Positions 33,887 through 43,142 are shown, counted from the stretch's first letter. The stretch: 64,000 bases of DNA from Flavipsychrobacter sp. (GCA_016786665.1 JAEUVZ010000019.1:1-64000), one strand, 5' to 3'. The notes: a model not told the origin generated them from the letters alone. Translations and numbers: made by a program.

Positions 33887-34735
33887 TCAGTCAGCAGCCC
33901 AGGTGCTCAGGTCGAAGGTTTCTTTGATTCGGATACCCCTGTCGGTTTCCGTCAGCGAAGCGCATTCCACTTTAGGGTCGTGCTCAAAGTAGAGCACCCA
34001 ATCGTTGGCGGCGGCCTCGCGGAGGAGTTTGGCTTTTTCGTTCAGGGTATCCAGCGGGCGCATATCGTAGGCCATTACCCAGGGCATGGATATATGTGCC
34101 GCGCTCGGCACCAGGTCGGCGCAGAACAGGAGCGTCTTGTCATTATACTTCACCTGGGGCAGCATCATAAAGTCGGTGTGCCCGTTGCAGTAGCGGATGC
34201 GGATGTCTTCTATCCATTCTTCGCCGTCGGCTACTTCTACAAAACGCAGTTGCCCGCTTTCCTGTATGGGGAGTATGTTCTCTTTCAGGAACGAGGCTTT
34301 TTCGCGGTCGTTGGGGTTTAGTGCGCTCTGCCAGTGCTTCTCGTTGCTCCAGTACTGGGCTTTCTTAAAGGCAGGCACCAGCCGGTCGCCTTCCCGCACT
34401 ATGGAGCCGCCACAGTGGTCGAAGTGGAGGTGGGTGAGGAACACATCGGTAATATCATCCATGCTGAAGCCGTGGGCCGCCAGCGATTTTTCCAGCGTAT
34501 CATCGCCATGGGGGTGGTAGTAGCTAAAGAATTTTTCGTCCTGCTTGCTGCCCATGCCGTTATCTATCAGTATGCGGTAGTTGCCGTGCTCTATCAGCAG
34601 GCAGCGCATGGCCCAGCTACACATATTGTTGTCGTCGGCGGGGTTTATTTTGTTCCACATGCTCTTGGGCACTACGCCATGCATAGCGCCACCATCCAGC
34701 TTAAAGTATCCCGCATTTACTGTAAATAATCTCAT
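33887..34735 (-). CDS. Metallo-beta-lactamase-fold hydrolase
   Basis: A 282-residue MBL-fold protein with the zinc motif THLHFDHCGG (HxHxDH), a later metal His region in RYCNGHTDFMM and a further Asp in LLFCADLVPSAAH. The overall pattern is that of small-molecule hydrolases such as lactonases and related enzymes; no signal peptide is seen, so it is cytoplasmic. Substrate unknown. It lies 17 bp after the UMF1-type gene on the same strand and may be co-transcribed with it. Confidence 0.85.
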   Translation of the reverse strand: MRLFTVNAGYFKLDGGAMHGVVPKSMWNKINPADDNNMCSWAMRCLLIEHGNYRILIDNGMGSKQDEKFFSYYHPHGDDTLEKSLAAHGFSMDDITDVFLTHLHFDHCGGSIVREGDRLVPAFKKAQYWSNEKHWQSALNPNDREKASFLKENILPIQESGQLRFVEVADGEEWIEDIRIRYCNGHTDFMMLPQVKYNDKTLLFCADLVPSAAHISMPWVMAYDMRPLDTLNEKAKLLREAAANDWVLYFEHDPKVECASLTETDRGIRIKETFDLSTWAAD

Positions 34736-34752
34736 GACCGTAATCCTTTTGT

Positions 34753-36084
34753 TTATGATATGCTTGTTACTTGTTCCTTTTTCGCTTTTGCTATGGCAAG
34801 ATACAAAACGATAGCCCCCAGGGCAAAAAAGCCAATAAGCGCCACAATAGAATTGCGCATGCTGCCGGTAACCTGCTCTATAAAGCCGAACGAGAACATG
34901 CCCAATACAATGGCCAGCTTTTCCGTAACATCGTAGAAACTAAAAAATGATGCCGTGTCCTGGGTGGGGGGCATCAGTTTGGCATAAGTAGAGCGGCTGA
35001 GCGACTGTATGCCGCCCATTACCAGGCCCACTACCGCCGCCACTATGTAGAACTCGCCAGGGGCTTGTATATAATATGCGGCCACACATACGCCTATCCA
35101 GATAAACAGCACGAAGAGCAGCACCTGCAAATTGCCAAACCGCCCCGACAGGCGCGACATTATCAGCGCGCCCGCTATGGCCACCACCTGTATGATGAGT
35201 ATGGTGGCTATCAGCTCTTCATCCTTCATGCCTATCTCTTTGCTGGCGAATATAGTGGCCGCCAGCATCACGGTCTGCACGCCCATGCTGTAGAGGAAAA
35301 ACGCGCCCAGGTAGGTTTTCAGTACGGCCAGTTGCTTTATCTGTGCCCAAACCTTCTTTAGCTCGTGGAAGCCATTGGCAAATATGTTATGCTCCGGGTG
35401 CTGAGCCTGGGGCGTACCCCGGGGCAGGCGGCGCAGGGGTATGTGGGCAAAGGCAAACCACCACACCCCCACCAGCACAAAAGAAATGCGGCTACCCATG
35501 CCGGCGGTAATGCCAAACCACTCTTTTTTCAGTACAAAAACGAAGCAGACCAATTGCAGCAGCACGCTGCCTATGTAGCCATACGCAAAGCCCTGCGCGC
35601 TCACCCGGTCGCGGTCGGCAGGGGCGGCTATTTCCGGCAGGTAGGCGTTGTAGAACACCAGGCTGCCGCAGTAGCCCACGGCGGCAATGGCGAAAAAGAT
35701 AATGCCGGTCTCTACCGTATTCAAGCCGTCGAAAAAGAACAGCCCGGCGCAGGCCAGCGCACCGAGGTAGCAGAAAAACCGCATAAAGGCTTTCTTGTTT
35801 CCTTTATAGTCGGCTATGGAGGATAGGATGGGGGAGATAAGCGCTATAATAAGGTAGGCGGCAGCGGCAGCATAGTCGAACAGCACACTATTGGTCACCT
35901 CCAGGCCAAAGAAAGATACTTTGTCGCTGATTACCGTATCGCCCTCCTTCACCGTTGTGACGGCGGTATAGTAGGCGGGGAAGATGGTAGAGGTGATAAC
36001 GAGGTTGTAGGCTGAGTTGGCCCAGTCGTACATCGCCCATGCCCGGTGTGTTTTTCGTTGCTGCTTGTCCACAGTTGCTGCCAT
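34753..36084 (-). CDS. UMF1-family MFS transporter
   Basis: A 443-residue protein with about 12 TM helices. The start region RAWAMYDWANSAYNLVITS is diagnostic of the UMF1 family (related to yeast vacuolar Atg22). The second half has LVMGGIQSLSRSTYAKLMP, also conserved. The substrate in bacteria is unknown. An upstream ATG (36111) would add nine residues; ATG 36084 gives the family-like start MAATVDKQQ. It is divergent from the cyclase gene. Confidence 0.87.
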   Translation of the reverse strand: MAATVDKQQRKTHRAWAMYDWANSAYNLVITSTIFPAYYTAVTTVKEGDTVISDKVSFFGLEVTNSVLFDYAAAAAYLIIALISPILSSIADYKGNKKAFMRFFCYLGALACAGLFFFDGLNTVETGIIFFAIAAVGYCGSLVFYNAYLPEIAAPADRDRVSAQGFAYGYIGSVLLQLVCFVFVLKKEWFGITAGMGSRISFVLVGVWWFAFAHIPLRRLPRGTPQAQHPEHNIFANGFHELKKVWAQIKQLAVLKTYLGAFFLYSMGVQTVMLAATIFASKEIGMKDEELIATILIIQVVAIAGALIMSRLSGRFGNLQVLLFVLFIWIGVCVAAYYIQAPGEFYIVAAVVGLVMGGIQSLSRSTYAKLMPPTQDTASFFSFYDVTEKLAIVLGMFSFGFIEQVTGSMRNSIVALIGFFALGAIVLYLAIAKAKKEQVTSIS

Positions 36085-36178
36085 ACATCTAAAGTAGAAA
36101 AATAGCCGCACCCGTACTATTAATATTCAGTAAATCGCCTCCACTTATATATAGAATTTGTATTTTGGGCAAACACCT

Positions 36179-37555
36179 ATGTCACAACCGAGTTTTATAC
36201 GCCAAAGCCTGAACCGCATCTACCGGCATTTTGATGCCGTACCAGCTGCCGTACACCTGGATAACTACCGGTTCTACATGGTGCTGAACCTGGCGCAAAC
36301 CATGGCGTGGATTACCCACGCCTTGTGGATGCTGGTGTTCTTTTCGCTGGGCATATACCTGATAGCTTACATCCAGTTGGTGAGCGTGGCCATTTATATC
36401 CTGTCCATTGCGCTTAACCGGCGGGCCCGGCATATGCTCAGTATGACGCTCTCCCTGGCGGAACTGGTGTTTCACCAGGTGCTGGTATCGCGGCTTATTG
36501 GCTGGGATGCCGGCTTTCAGTACTTTATACCGGTTGCCGCCATTTTTCCGTTCCTGATACCGAGGGCCAACCTGGTATGGAAATGGGCGCTGGTACTATT
36601 TGCCGTACTGGGTTACCTGTATATAGAGCTGTTCATCCGGAAATCGACCCCGGTGTTTGCACTGGACAGCGGCGGCTTGTTCGTCTTCAACGTGCTGAAC
36701 ATTACCCTCGCTTTTGGCTTTTTCACCACGTGGGCTTACTACTTCACTGTATCGGAGGCCCGGTCGCAAACCATTATCCGCCAGCAGGCCCGTGACCTGG
36801 CCGATGCCGAACATGCCATAGAGCAGGCCAAAATTGAAGAACGGCTGAAAATGCAGGAGCACGAGAATATGCTCATAACCCGTGAAAAGGAACGCTACCA
36901 GGAACTGCTGCTGAATATATTGCCCTACGAGGTGGCGCGGGAACTGAAAGATACCGGCAAGAGCGAGGCCCGTATGTATCATAACGTTACGGTAATGTTT
37001 ACCGACTTTAAAGACTTTACCCGCATATCGGAGCGGCTTACCGCCGAAGAGGTGGTACACGAAATAGACATCTGCTTCCGCGCCTTTGACGATATAGCCG
37101 GCAAATACGCCATTGAAAAGATAAAGACCATTGGCGACAGCTATATGGCGGTGTGCGGGCTACCAGTGCCTAACGACCGCCACGCCGACATAATGGTGGC
37201 CGCCGCCCTGGAGATAAGGGCCTTTATGCAACAGCACAATGAACGCCAGCGCGCCCAGGGGAAAATTGTCTTTGAAACGCGCATCGGTATTCATTCGGGG
37301 CCGGTGGTGGCGGGCATTATAGGCGTTAAGAAGTTTGCCTATGATATATGGGGCGATACCGTAAACATAGCTTCGCGCATGGAAAGCAGTTGCAAGGAGG
37401 GAGAAGTGAACATCAGCGGTTCTACCTACGAACTGGTAAAAGATAGCTACCCGTGCAGCTACCGCGGTAAAGTAATGGCCAAGAATAAAGGAGCGATAGA
37501 CATGTACTTTGTGAATGGCCCGGGGCCAGCGGCGGCTACTGAGCGCCAGGGGTAG
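36179..37555 (+). CDS. Membrane-bound class III adenylate cyclase
   Basis: A 458-residue protein with six TM helices (about 40-200), a coiled-coil linker (about 200-255) and a class III cyclase domain (about 260-450). Catalytic features visible are the metal Asp in VMFTDFKDFTRISE, the base-selecting Lys in EKIKTIGDSYM and the Asp in YDIWGDTVNIASRME that favours ATP, with the Asn and Arg of the same motif. It should make cAMP in response to a membrane signal. Its last 20 bp overlap the convergent lipoprotein gene. Confidence 0.92.
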   Translation: MSQPSFIRQSLNRIYRHFDAVPAAVHLDNYRFYMVLNLAQTMAWITHALWMLVFFSLGIYLIAYIQLVSVAIYILSIALNRRARHMLSMTLSLAELVFHQVLVSRLIGWDAGFQYFIPVAAIFPFLIPRANLVWKWALVLFAVLGYLYIELFIRKSTPVFALDSGGLFVFNVLNITLAFGFFTTWAYYFTVSEARSQTIIRQQARDLADAEHAIEQAKIEERLKMQEHENMLITREKERYQELLLNILPYEVARELKDTGKSEARMYHNVTVMFTDFKDFTRISERLTAEEVVHEIDICFRAFDDIAGKYAIEKIKTIGDSYMAVCGLPVPNDRHADIMVAAALEIRAFMQQHNERQRAQGKIVFETRIGIHSGPVVAGIIGVKKFAYDIWGDTVNIASRMESSCKEGEVNISGSTYELVKDSYPCSYRGKVMAKNKGAIDMYFVNGPGPAAATERQG

Positions 37556-38555
37556 CCCCGTGGTAGGTGTACTTCGTCTCTATTTCGCGGATGGGTACCG
37601 GCTTCCCTTCCTGTAGCTCGTAGTCCACCTGGCGGGTAACGTTGCCGGCGGCGTCGTACTCGTAGGTGCTGGTGCTGCGTGTTGTTTTACCATCATACTC
37701 ATCTACTACTTCTATCTCGTTGCCCATCTTGTCGTACTTAAAGGAGGTTTTGCCTATTATTTTCCCCTCTTTGTTATACATGATCATTTCCGTTGCCTGT
37801 CCGTTGTCGTTATTCTTCCGTTCCCAGCGGGTATCCAGGGAATCGCCGCGGTAGTCTGCGCCCGATGTTTTGTAACCCCTTGCATCGTAGGTGGCCGTCA
37901 TCCGGTAGCTGGTAGTGCCGTCTCCGTTCTTATATATAGCCGCTACCTGGTTGCCCTGCTTGTCGTACTCAGAGGTTTCTATGCGTTCCAGCTTACCCTT
38001 TCCGTCGTAGAGGCGGGTTTCGGCCAGGTTGCCTTGCTCGTCGTACGCGTATTCCTTCCTGCTTACCTGCTGTTCCTTCCCGTTGATCTCCGTTTCGGAG
38101 ACCAGGTTGCCCGTGGGGCCATACTCAAAGCGGTAGTGGCTTTCCTCGTTTCGGTCGAAGAACTGGAAGTGCCACGCTTCCCGCTTATTGTCGGTGGTGT
38201 AGGCGTATACACATTTCAGGCGGGGTACCTGCCCGCTTTCCAGTACGCTCTGGTCTACCAGGCGGCCCTGCTCATCGTATATATTATGGCCGCTTTCCAT
38301 TACGCGTTTTATCTGCTCGCCCCCCTGCATCATTGGCAGGTACTCGGTGTACTCCACATCCTTTACCTTCCCTTTAAGGCCCAGTTCTGCGGCGGTGAGC
38401 GGTATCTGCACTATGTTTACCCTGTCGGCTATCCTGCCTTTGCGGGCGGTGCCGGTGGTAGCCTCCTTGTTTTCGCCTTTGCCGGTATCTTCTTTACAAG
38501 ACGCGATAAGGGCCAGTGCCGCTATAAACAATATGCGGGTGCCGCGGGAGAACAT
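37536..38555 (-). CDS. YD-repeat-like lipoprotein
   Basis: A 339-residue protein with a lipoprotein signal (ALALIASCKED). The mature part has repeated RHS/YD-like units such as YDEQGNLAETRLYDGKGK, YDKQGNQVAAIYKNGDG and YDARGYKTSGADYRGDS, about 20-25 residues each. These build beta-rich, often surface-exposed proteins. No toxin domain or peptidase is attached, so it is not a classical Rhs toxin. It is convergent with the cyclase gene and overlaps it by 20 bp. Confidence 0.8.
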   Translation of the reverse strand: MFSRGTRILFIAALALIASCKEDTGKGENKEATTGTARKGRIADRVNIVQIPLTAAELGLKGKVKDVEYTEYLPMMQGGEQIKRVMESGHNIYDEQGRLVDQSVLESGQVPRLKCVYAYTTDNKREAWHFQFFDRNEESHYRFEYGPTGNLVSETEINGKEQQVSRKEYAYDEQGNLAETRLYDGKGKLERIETSEYDKQGNQVAAIYKNGDGTTSYRMTATYDARGYKTSGADYRGDSLDTRWERKNNDNGQATEMIMYNKEGKIIGKTSFKYDKMGNEIEVVDEYDGKTTRSTSTYEYDAAGNVTRQVDYELQEGKPVPIREIETKYTYHGATPGAQ

Positions 38556-38911
38556 ATGAGCCATACCTGGGGATTTTATTGCTGAACGTAAAAATAGAAA
38601 GATTATTACATGCCTGTATGCCTCCTTGCCAGCGGAGACCCCCCAGCCAGGTGATGCTACCAGCGCCCGCTAACAGGGGGAAAACAGGGCGTAAAATGAG
38701 CCGAAAAGCGTTTTTTGGGGATATGTGAAGATGCAGGTATCGAAACAGCTCCCTGTTTTGAGCTGGTTATCAGTGTTTTATTATTGTGTTTTTAAATTCT
38801 ATGATGCCCTCCGTCGTTTGACGGTTTCTTTTTATGTGCAGATACCATAGGTTTGTAGAGCAACCACACACTATTTTATTTTTCTGAAAACCACACACAC
38901 TACTACCAACC
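38556..38911. other. 356-bp intergenic region
   Basis: No ORF of a plausible kind is seen. It holds a -7 element at 38848-38855 for the next gene. The first 200 bp are G/C-rich with A- and T-runs and show no clear hairpin terminator. Confidence 0.4.
38848..38855 (+). promoter_or_regulatory. -7 element upstream of a 68-residue ORF
   Basis: TAGGTTTG matches TAnnTTTG. It lies 56 nt before the ATG at 38912 and supports this small ORF being transcribed. Confidence 0.45.
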
Positions 38912-39118
38912 ATGTTATCACTGTTTTTAGCTCCGAGAGCGGAAAAGACGACGAGCTACATTAAAGAAGTAAATACCCGGCCCAACCGGCCCATCATTTT
39001 TTACCTCGCCCCCGCCCGCAGGGTCCCAGAACCGGAAGTCAGCTGCCTGATGACGGCCAGGGACATAGGAACGATAGGCGATATGGAGGACGACCTGCTG
39101 GAAGACTGGCTCTTCTGA
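38912..39118 (+). CDS. Small hypothetical protein
   Basis: A 68-residue ORF starting MLSLFLAPRAEKTTSYIKEV, with an acidic C-terminus (DMEDDLLEDWLF). No family was recognised. Support comes from an upstream -7 element and a clear terminator 55 bp downstream (39174-39204), so it appears to be a single-gene unit. Confidence 0.45.
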   Translation: MLSLFLAPRAEKTTSYIKEVNTRPNRPIIFYLAPARRVPEPEVSCLMTARDIGTIGDMEDDLLEDWLF

Positions 39119-39173
39119 CACACATAAAGAGTTTTCGCGGGAACGCGACACCTGTGAGTATGAAAACTGCGAA

Positions 39174-39204
39174 GGCCGGCTGAAAAGCCGGTTCTTCTTT
39201 TATA
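39174..39204 (+). terminator. Rho-independent terminator
   Basis: CCGGCT and AGCCGG form a 6-bp stem with a GAAA loop, followed by TTCTTCTTTTAT. Confidence 0.75.
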
Positions 39205-39268
39205 TACCATGGCCGTGGCCTCCCGGCGGGTGGGTGGTACAGTTTTGTATGGTACCTGGCTGTATACT

Positions 39269-39532
39269 ATGAAAAAGGTAAAGCTATTTTCGGAAGAGAC
39301 GGTAGAGCAACTGCAACGTTCTGTTAACGACTGGCTGCTGGCCAACAAGGCTATAGGCATCATACGCACGGACATGCAGTGCAGCAGCGCCGGCGGAGCG
39401 GCCACCCACCAGTTCTACATACTGTATGAGGTGCTGGAGGCGGCGGCAGAAATAGCCGTGGCCAACCAGGCGGCGGAGGCCATAGCCGGGCAGGCAGTGG
39501 TACCCGACAGCGGCGAAATACAGCTGCAATAA
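39269..39532 (+). CDS. Small hypothetical protein
   Basis: An 87-residue protein starting MKKVKLFSEETVEQLQRSVN, predicted mainly helical. It contains a Cys-Ser-Ser segment (TDMQCSSAGGAATHQ). The Met at 39269 gives a compact start; an upstream in-frame ATG (39209) sits just after the previous terminator and adds 20 residues of unconvincing sequence. No known domain. Confidence 0.5.
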   Translation: MKKVKLFSEETVEQLQRSVNDWLLANKAIGIIRTDMQCSSAGGAATHQFYILYEVLEAAAEIAVANQAAEAIAGQAVVPDSGEIQLQ

Positions 39533-39618
39533 TCAATTACCGCCCAGCCATCGGCCCCGGGGCTTGACGTTTTGGGTTTGCCGCTGTACTTTAGGGGTGG
39601 CACTAAAACACGCCGCTT

Positions 39619-40194
39619 ATGAAAGGGTTAGTTGTTCTCCGCTCTATGGGCATCGTACGTTTATTTATTCTACTGTTCCTGAGCCTGGCCGGAGTGAGCG
39701 CCCAGGGGCAGACCCAGGTGTACTGCGACATAATAGTTGCCAGGGAATTTCATAACCAAAGCGGAGGCGCCTTCCTGGTGCCGGAAAAATTTTATAAGCG
39801 GCAGAACCCGGGCGACTGCCCGAACTACCTGGGCCGCTCGTGCGGGCAATTCGTGGTTCCGTATAACAAAATGAAGGAGGCGATAGGCAACCGCGTGGAA
39901 GTGCCGGCCAGCGAGGTGAACACCCTGCTGGGCACCAACATGAAGCCCGGCACTTACCTGCTGATATGGGTAGATACTGACCGTAAAGAACTGCACCTGC
40001 GCTGCCCCCGGTACGCCGACCTGCACCGGGCGGCACAAACGGGCGCGTGCCCTACCAATGACGCCTGCGGCTGCAACCCGCTCTTTAAAGACGGGCAGGC
40101 CCAAACCTCCGGCGGTGTAACCGAGGGTTTTGTTTCCGGCGTGCGCCGTGACCAGAACTACTGGCAGGAAAAAGGCATAGTGGTGCTGAAGTAA
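39619..40194 (+). CDS. Secreted hypothetical protein
   Basis: A 191-residue protein with a signal peptide (IVRLFILLFLSLAGVSAQGQ). The mature part has six Cys (for example DCPNYLGRSCGQF and TGACPTNDACGCNP), suggesting disulfides in the periplasm or outside. A second ATG at residue 10 (MGIVRLF) could be the true start. No family was recognised. Confidence 0.6.
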   Translation: MKGLVVLRSMGIVRLFILLFLSLAGVSAQGQTQVYCDIIVAREFHNQSGGAFLVPEKFYKRQNPGDCPNYLGRSCGQFVVPYNKMKEAIGNRVEVPASEVNTLLGTNMKPGTYLLIWVDTDRKELHLRCPRYADLHRAAQTGACPTNDACGCNPLFKDGQAQTSGGVTEGFVSGVRRDQNYWQEKGIVVLK

Positions 40195-40255
40195 AAACGC
40201 CCGCTGCGGAAAGCGGTGTTTGGTGTAAATTGCCGCTCTAAAACTTATAGGCCCT

Positions 40256-41089
40256 ATGCGGTTTCTCGTATTTCTTTTCGTGTTTTGCGTTACTCATACG
40301 CACGCCCGGCAAGCTCCCGACTCCAGTAAAAGTGAACATAAAGTATTGGCCAACGACTCTACCATGGCGGTGGGCGTTTCCCGCGGCTGTTTTGGTACCA
40401 AAGATGTTACCTACTGCTCCCTGCGTTCGGACAAATACATACCTTCCGGCAAAGCGGTGGTGATACGCGGCATGAAGCATTGCAAAAGCGGGTATACGGT
40501 AGAGCACCTCTTTGAAGTAATCTACAACAACAAAATCTACTTTGTGCCTTCGCTGGATATAGCTACGGATGAAACCTACTACGATCAACTGGAACGGATG
40601 CCGGCGGACGCGTTGGCGCGGTTCCGGGCGTATGCCGACCATATAGGGCAGATAGTGTACGAATCGGATGTATTGAAAGTGTTGACCTTCCTGGAGTCGT
40701 GCAAGCCTAAAGGGCTCTCCGTAGTCAAGTGGTCGTTTCATGACGAAAGTGAGTACACCTCCGGCAAGGGGGTGGAGGTAAGTGTGTACAACCCCACCGG
40801 CAAGACGATAAAGTACCTGTGGTTTACGCTGGTGGGGTATAACCCCGTAGGAGATAAGGTGGTGGACCCGAAAAGAAAGACGGCGAATATTACCCTGAAG
40901 GGCGTGGGCCCCATAGCCCCGGATGAAACCAGTAGCTATACATTCAGCTATGCCTGGTTTACCGACCTGGTATCTACCGCTAAAATGCTATCGATAAAAG
41001 TGCAGTATATGGACGGAACCTTTAAGACCATTTCCGCGCCGGGCAGCATTACCCTGAGCGAAGACCTCTACCGGATAATAGAAGACTAG
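40256..41089 (+). CDS. Secreted hypothetical protein
   Basis: A 277-residue protein with a short signal peptide (MRFLVFLFVFCVTHTHA). The N-terminal half contains a small beta-rich block; the C-terminal half (about 170-265) reads like an immunoglobulin- or FxLYD-like fold (VSVYNPTGKTIKYLWFTLVG). No enzyme motif. It follows the previous secreted-protein gene by 61 bp and may share its promoter. Confidence 0.6.
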   Translation: MRFLVFLFVFCVTHTHARQAPDSSKSEHKVLANDSTMAVGVSRGCFGTKDVTYCSLRSDKYIPSGKAVVIRGMKHCKSGYTVEHLFEVIYNNKIYFVPSLDIATDETYYDQLERMPADALARFRAYADHIGQIVYESDVLKVLTFLESCKPKGLSVVKWSFHDESEYTSGKGVEVSVYNPTGKTIKYLWFTLVGYNPVGDKVVDPKRKTANITLKGVGPIAPDETSSYTFSYAWFTDLVSTAKMLSIKVQYMDGTFKTISAPGSITLSEDLYRIIED

Positions 41090-41091
41090 CC

Positions 41092-41685
41092 TTACTTACG
41101 CCTCCTGGGGAACCAGACGCGCTCGTTGGGCACCAGGCAGAAGTCGAGCTCCTTTACCTGGGCCCTGCAATTCTTTTTAATGTCCTCGTCTATTTTCTGT
41201 ATTCCCCTGGAATCAAAAGGGTGGAGAAGCAGTGAGCTCAGCAATCGTATCTCGAACGAAGCGGATGTGAGCCAGTCCACTTCCTGCTTGTAGCCCAGCA
41301 GCGCTACGGTTTCGGTGCGCTGCATGAAGGCCTGCAGCTTGCGTCGGTCGAGCTTCATGGTAGCGCAGCTGCCGAAGTAAATGACCACGCCGCTGCACTT
41401 ATTGCCCAGCAGGTCGGCCAGCTGATCGAGCGAGAAGGATTCTTTGCCGATGAGTATCTTGCCCGGTTCGCCATGAAAGGCGAGGTACAGGAGGGGGTAA
41501 CGCCGGTGGAACGCTTTGGTTTTCCAACGCTCCAGGGAAAAAACAAATTCCTCTACCGTCGCGCACCGATGATGCACGAAGGGGAGGTCCTGGTAGCGCC
41601 GCACGAGATCGAGCACGGGATAAACAGAAGTGGTGTCGCGGTGGTCGCCATACCAGAAGCCTTCCAGGCAAAATACTCCTTTCAT
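41092..41685 (-). CDS. Caspase-fold (DUF6642-like) protein
   Basis: A 197-residue cytoplasmic protein starting MKGVFCLEGFWYGD. It has the His-Gly and Cys dyad of clan CD (caspase/CHAT-like) peptidases: YLAFHGEPG (His71) and IYFGSCATM (Cys107), each after a hydrophobic strand. From memory it fits the DUF6642 family. Substrate unknown. It is convergent with the secreted gene and separated from it by 2 bp. Confidence 0.6.
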   Translation of the reverse strand: MKGVFCLEGFWYGDHRDTTSVYPVLDLVRRYQDLPFVHHRCATVEEFVFSLERWKTKAFHRRYPLLYLAFHGEPGKILIGKESFSLDQLADLLGNKCSGVVIYFGSCATMKLDRRKLQAFMQRTETVALLGYKQEVDWLTSASFEIRLLSSLLLHPFDSRGIQKIDEDIKKNCRAQVKELDFCLVPNERVWFPRRRK

Positions 41686-41816
41686 AGGGCAGTGTTGATT
41701 TTTCCTGTTAACAGTGGTGCATCTGCACGAGGTGAAAATAAGTAAATGTTACGGTATGTAGCAGGTGCAATGTGGCCGGAAAATCCCGATATTTGAAGCC
41801 GGTTTTCACATAAAGT

Positions 41817-42951
41817 ATGGACAAACATTCCGGCACTTTCGCGTTCGGCGAGGGAAAGATAAGCGGTTACACTTCTATATTCCTGGCGATACTATCGGTA
41901 TTGGGGGTATTGTGCTTCCAGTACCCTGAATGGCTCACCACCCCTGAATTCCGGGAGGTGTACACCGGGGCATCGATGAAGGCGCTGCTGACAGGGTGCA
42001 TCATCGCCTCCTTCTTTTTCGCGGTGCTGAGCTTTATGCTGAGCCGGAAGAAGAAGTGGGCGACCATAGCCATTGTAATTGCCACGCTGGCGATAGTGCT
42101 GGGCGGCTTTACGGTGCAGGGGCGCTCGGTGCATAAAACCAACTGGCACCTGGGGCTGGACTGGCTGCTGCTGGACCTGCTGCTGATGGCGGTGATATTT
42201 GTGCCCATAGAGTGGGCGTTCCCCAAGCGTACCGACCAAACCAAGTTTCACGCGGAGTGGCGTACCGACCTGGTGTATTTCGTGGTGAGCCACCTGTTCA
42301 TCCAGTTCTTTGGGGTGATAACGCAAAAGCCGGCTACTCTTTTCTTTGGCGGTATGGGCCTGTCGGGCCTGCATAGCCGGGTGCAGGGCTTGCCCTTTGC
42401 GCTGGAGCTGCTGACGGCCTTTGTAGTAACCGACCTGTTCCAGTACTGGGCGCACCGTATATTTCACAGCCAGACCTACCTGTGGCGTTTTCACTCGGTG
42501 CATCACTCCACGAAGCATATGGACTGGCTGGCCGGCTCGCGCACGCATTTTATTGACATCTTCGTGACCCGCTCGTTTACGTTCATACCGCTGTACGTGC
42601 TGGGCTTCTCAGAAATAGTGGTGAATGTGTACATCGTCTTTATGGCGATACACGCGGTGCTGATACATGCCAATACCCGCATCAACTTTGGCTTTGTGAA
42701 GTATATTATCGCAACACCGCCATTGGCACCACTGCGAAGACCCGCGCTACTATGGTAAGAACTTCGCGACCATCTTTCCCTTTATTGATAAGATATTCGG
42801 CACCTACTACCTTCCCGGAAAGGTGTGGCCGGAGGGCACCGGGCTGCACGAGGCGCACTATCCCAAGGGTTATATAAAACAAGCCATCTATCCCTTTACC
42901 AAGAGCCCCTTTGATAATGACCTGAAGATGGAAGACCGTGCGGAGCGGTAA
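41817..42951 (+). pseudogene. Sterol desaturase / fatty acid hydroxylase family gene, frameshifted
   Basis: A membrane di-iron hydroxylase with TM helices at the N-terminus and the His boxes HRIFH and HSVHH at about residues 220-240. Reading frame 0 runs from 41817 and stops at 42758. The third His box (RHWHHCEDPRYYGKNF) and the rest of the domain continue in the +1 frame from about 42718 to the stop at 42949-42951. So the gene carries one frameshift exactly at the third box, consistent with a 2- or 8-base deletion or a one-base insertion; a sequencing error cannot be excluded. No slippery heptamer is seen. With the shift repaired the protein is complete. Confidence 0.85.
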
Positions 42952-43008
42952 ACATTTTGCGCGCCCTTGCCAGGCCGAAAAGTAAAGATTATACCGTCTT
43001 TTTTTGTG

Positions 43009-43037
43009 AAACCCGCTATGGTAGCGGGTTTTGTTTT
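43009..43037 (+). terminator. Terminator after the sterol desaturase gene
   Basis: AAACCCGCTA and TAGCGGGTTT form a perfect 10-bp stem with a 3-nt loop, followed by TGTTTTTT. Confidence 0.8.
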
Positions 43038-43039
43038 TT

Positions 43040-43142
43040 CAAAAGTAAATTCAGCTACGTGAAAAGTAAATTTTACTACCATCAAAAGTGAATTTTACTA
43101 CGTGAAAAGTAAATCTAACTACGTGAAAAGTAAATTTCTGAG
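43040..43142. repeat. Imperfect tandem array of about five 21-bp units
   Basis: Units start near 43040, 43060, 43081, 43103 and 43124. The consensus is close to TGAAAAGTAAATTTTACTACG; units two and four are nearly identical. There are no unique spacers, so it is not a CRISPR array. The array lies between a terminator and the T9SS gene. On the minus strand the core reads TTTACTTTTC/G, near the -7 promoter consensus. Confidence 0.7.

Noticed and set aside
37536-38555. Rhs-type polymorphic toxin
   Set aside because: Only short YD-like repeats with a lipoprotein signal; no Rhs core, C-terminal toxin or immunity gene.
42700-42760. Programmed ribosomal frameshift in the sterol desaturase
   Set aside because: No slippery heptamer or downstream structure was seen at the frame change; a simple indel is more likely.
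43040-43142. CRISPR array
   Set aside because: The 21-bp units are contiguous with no unique spacers, and no cas genes are in the window.
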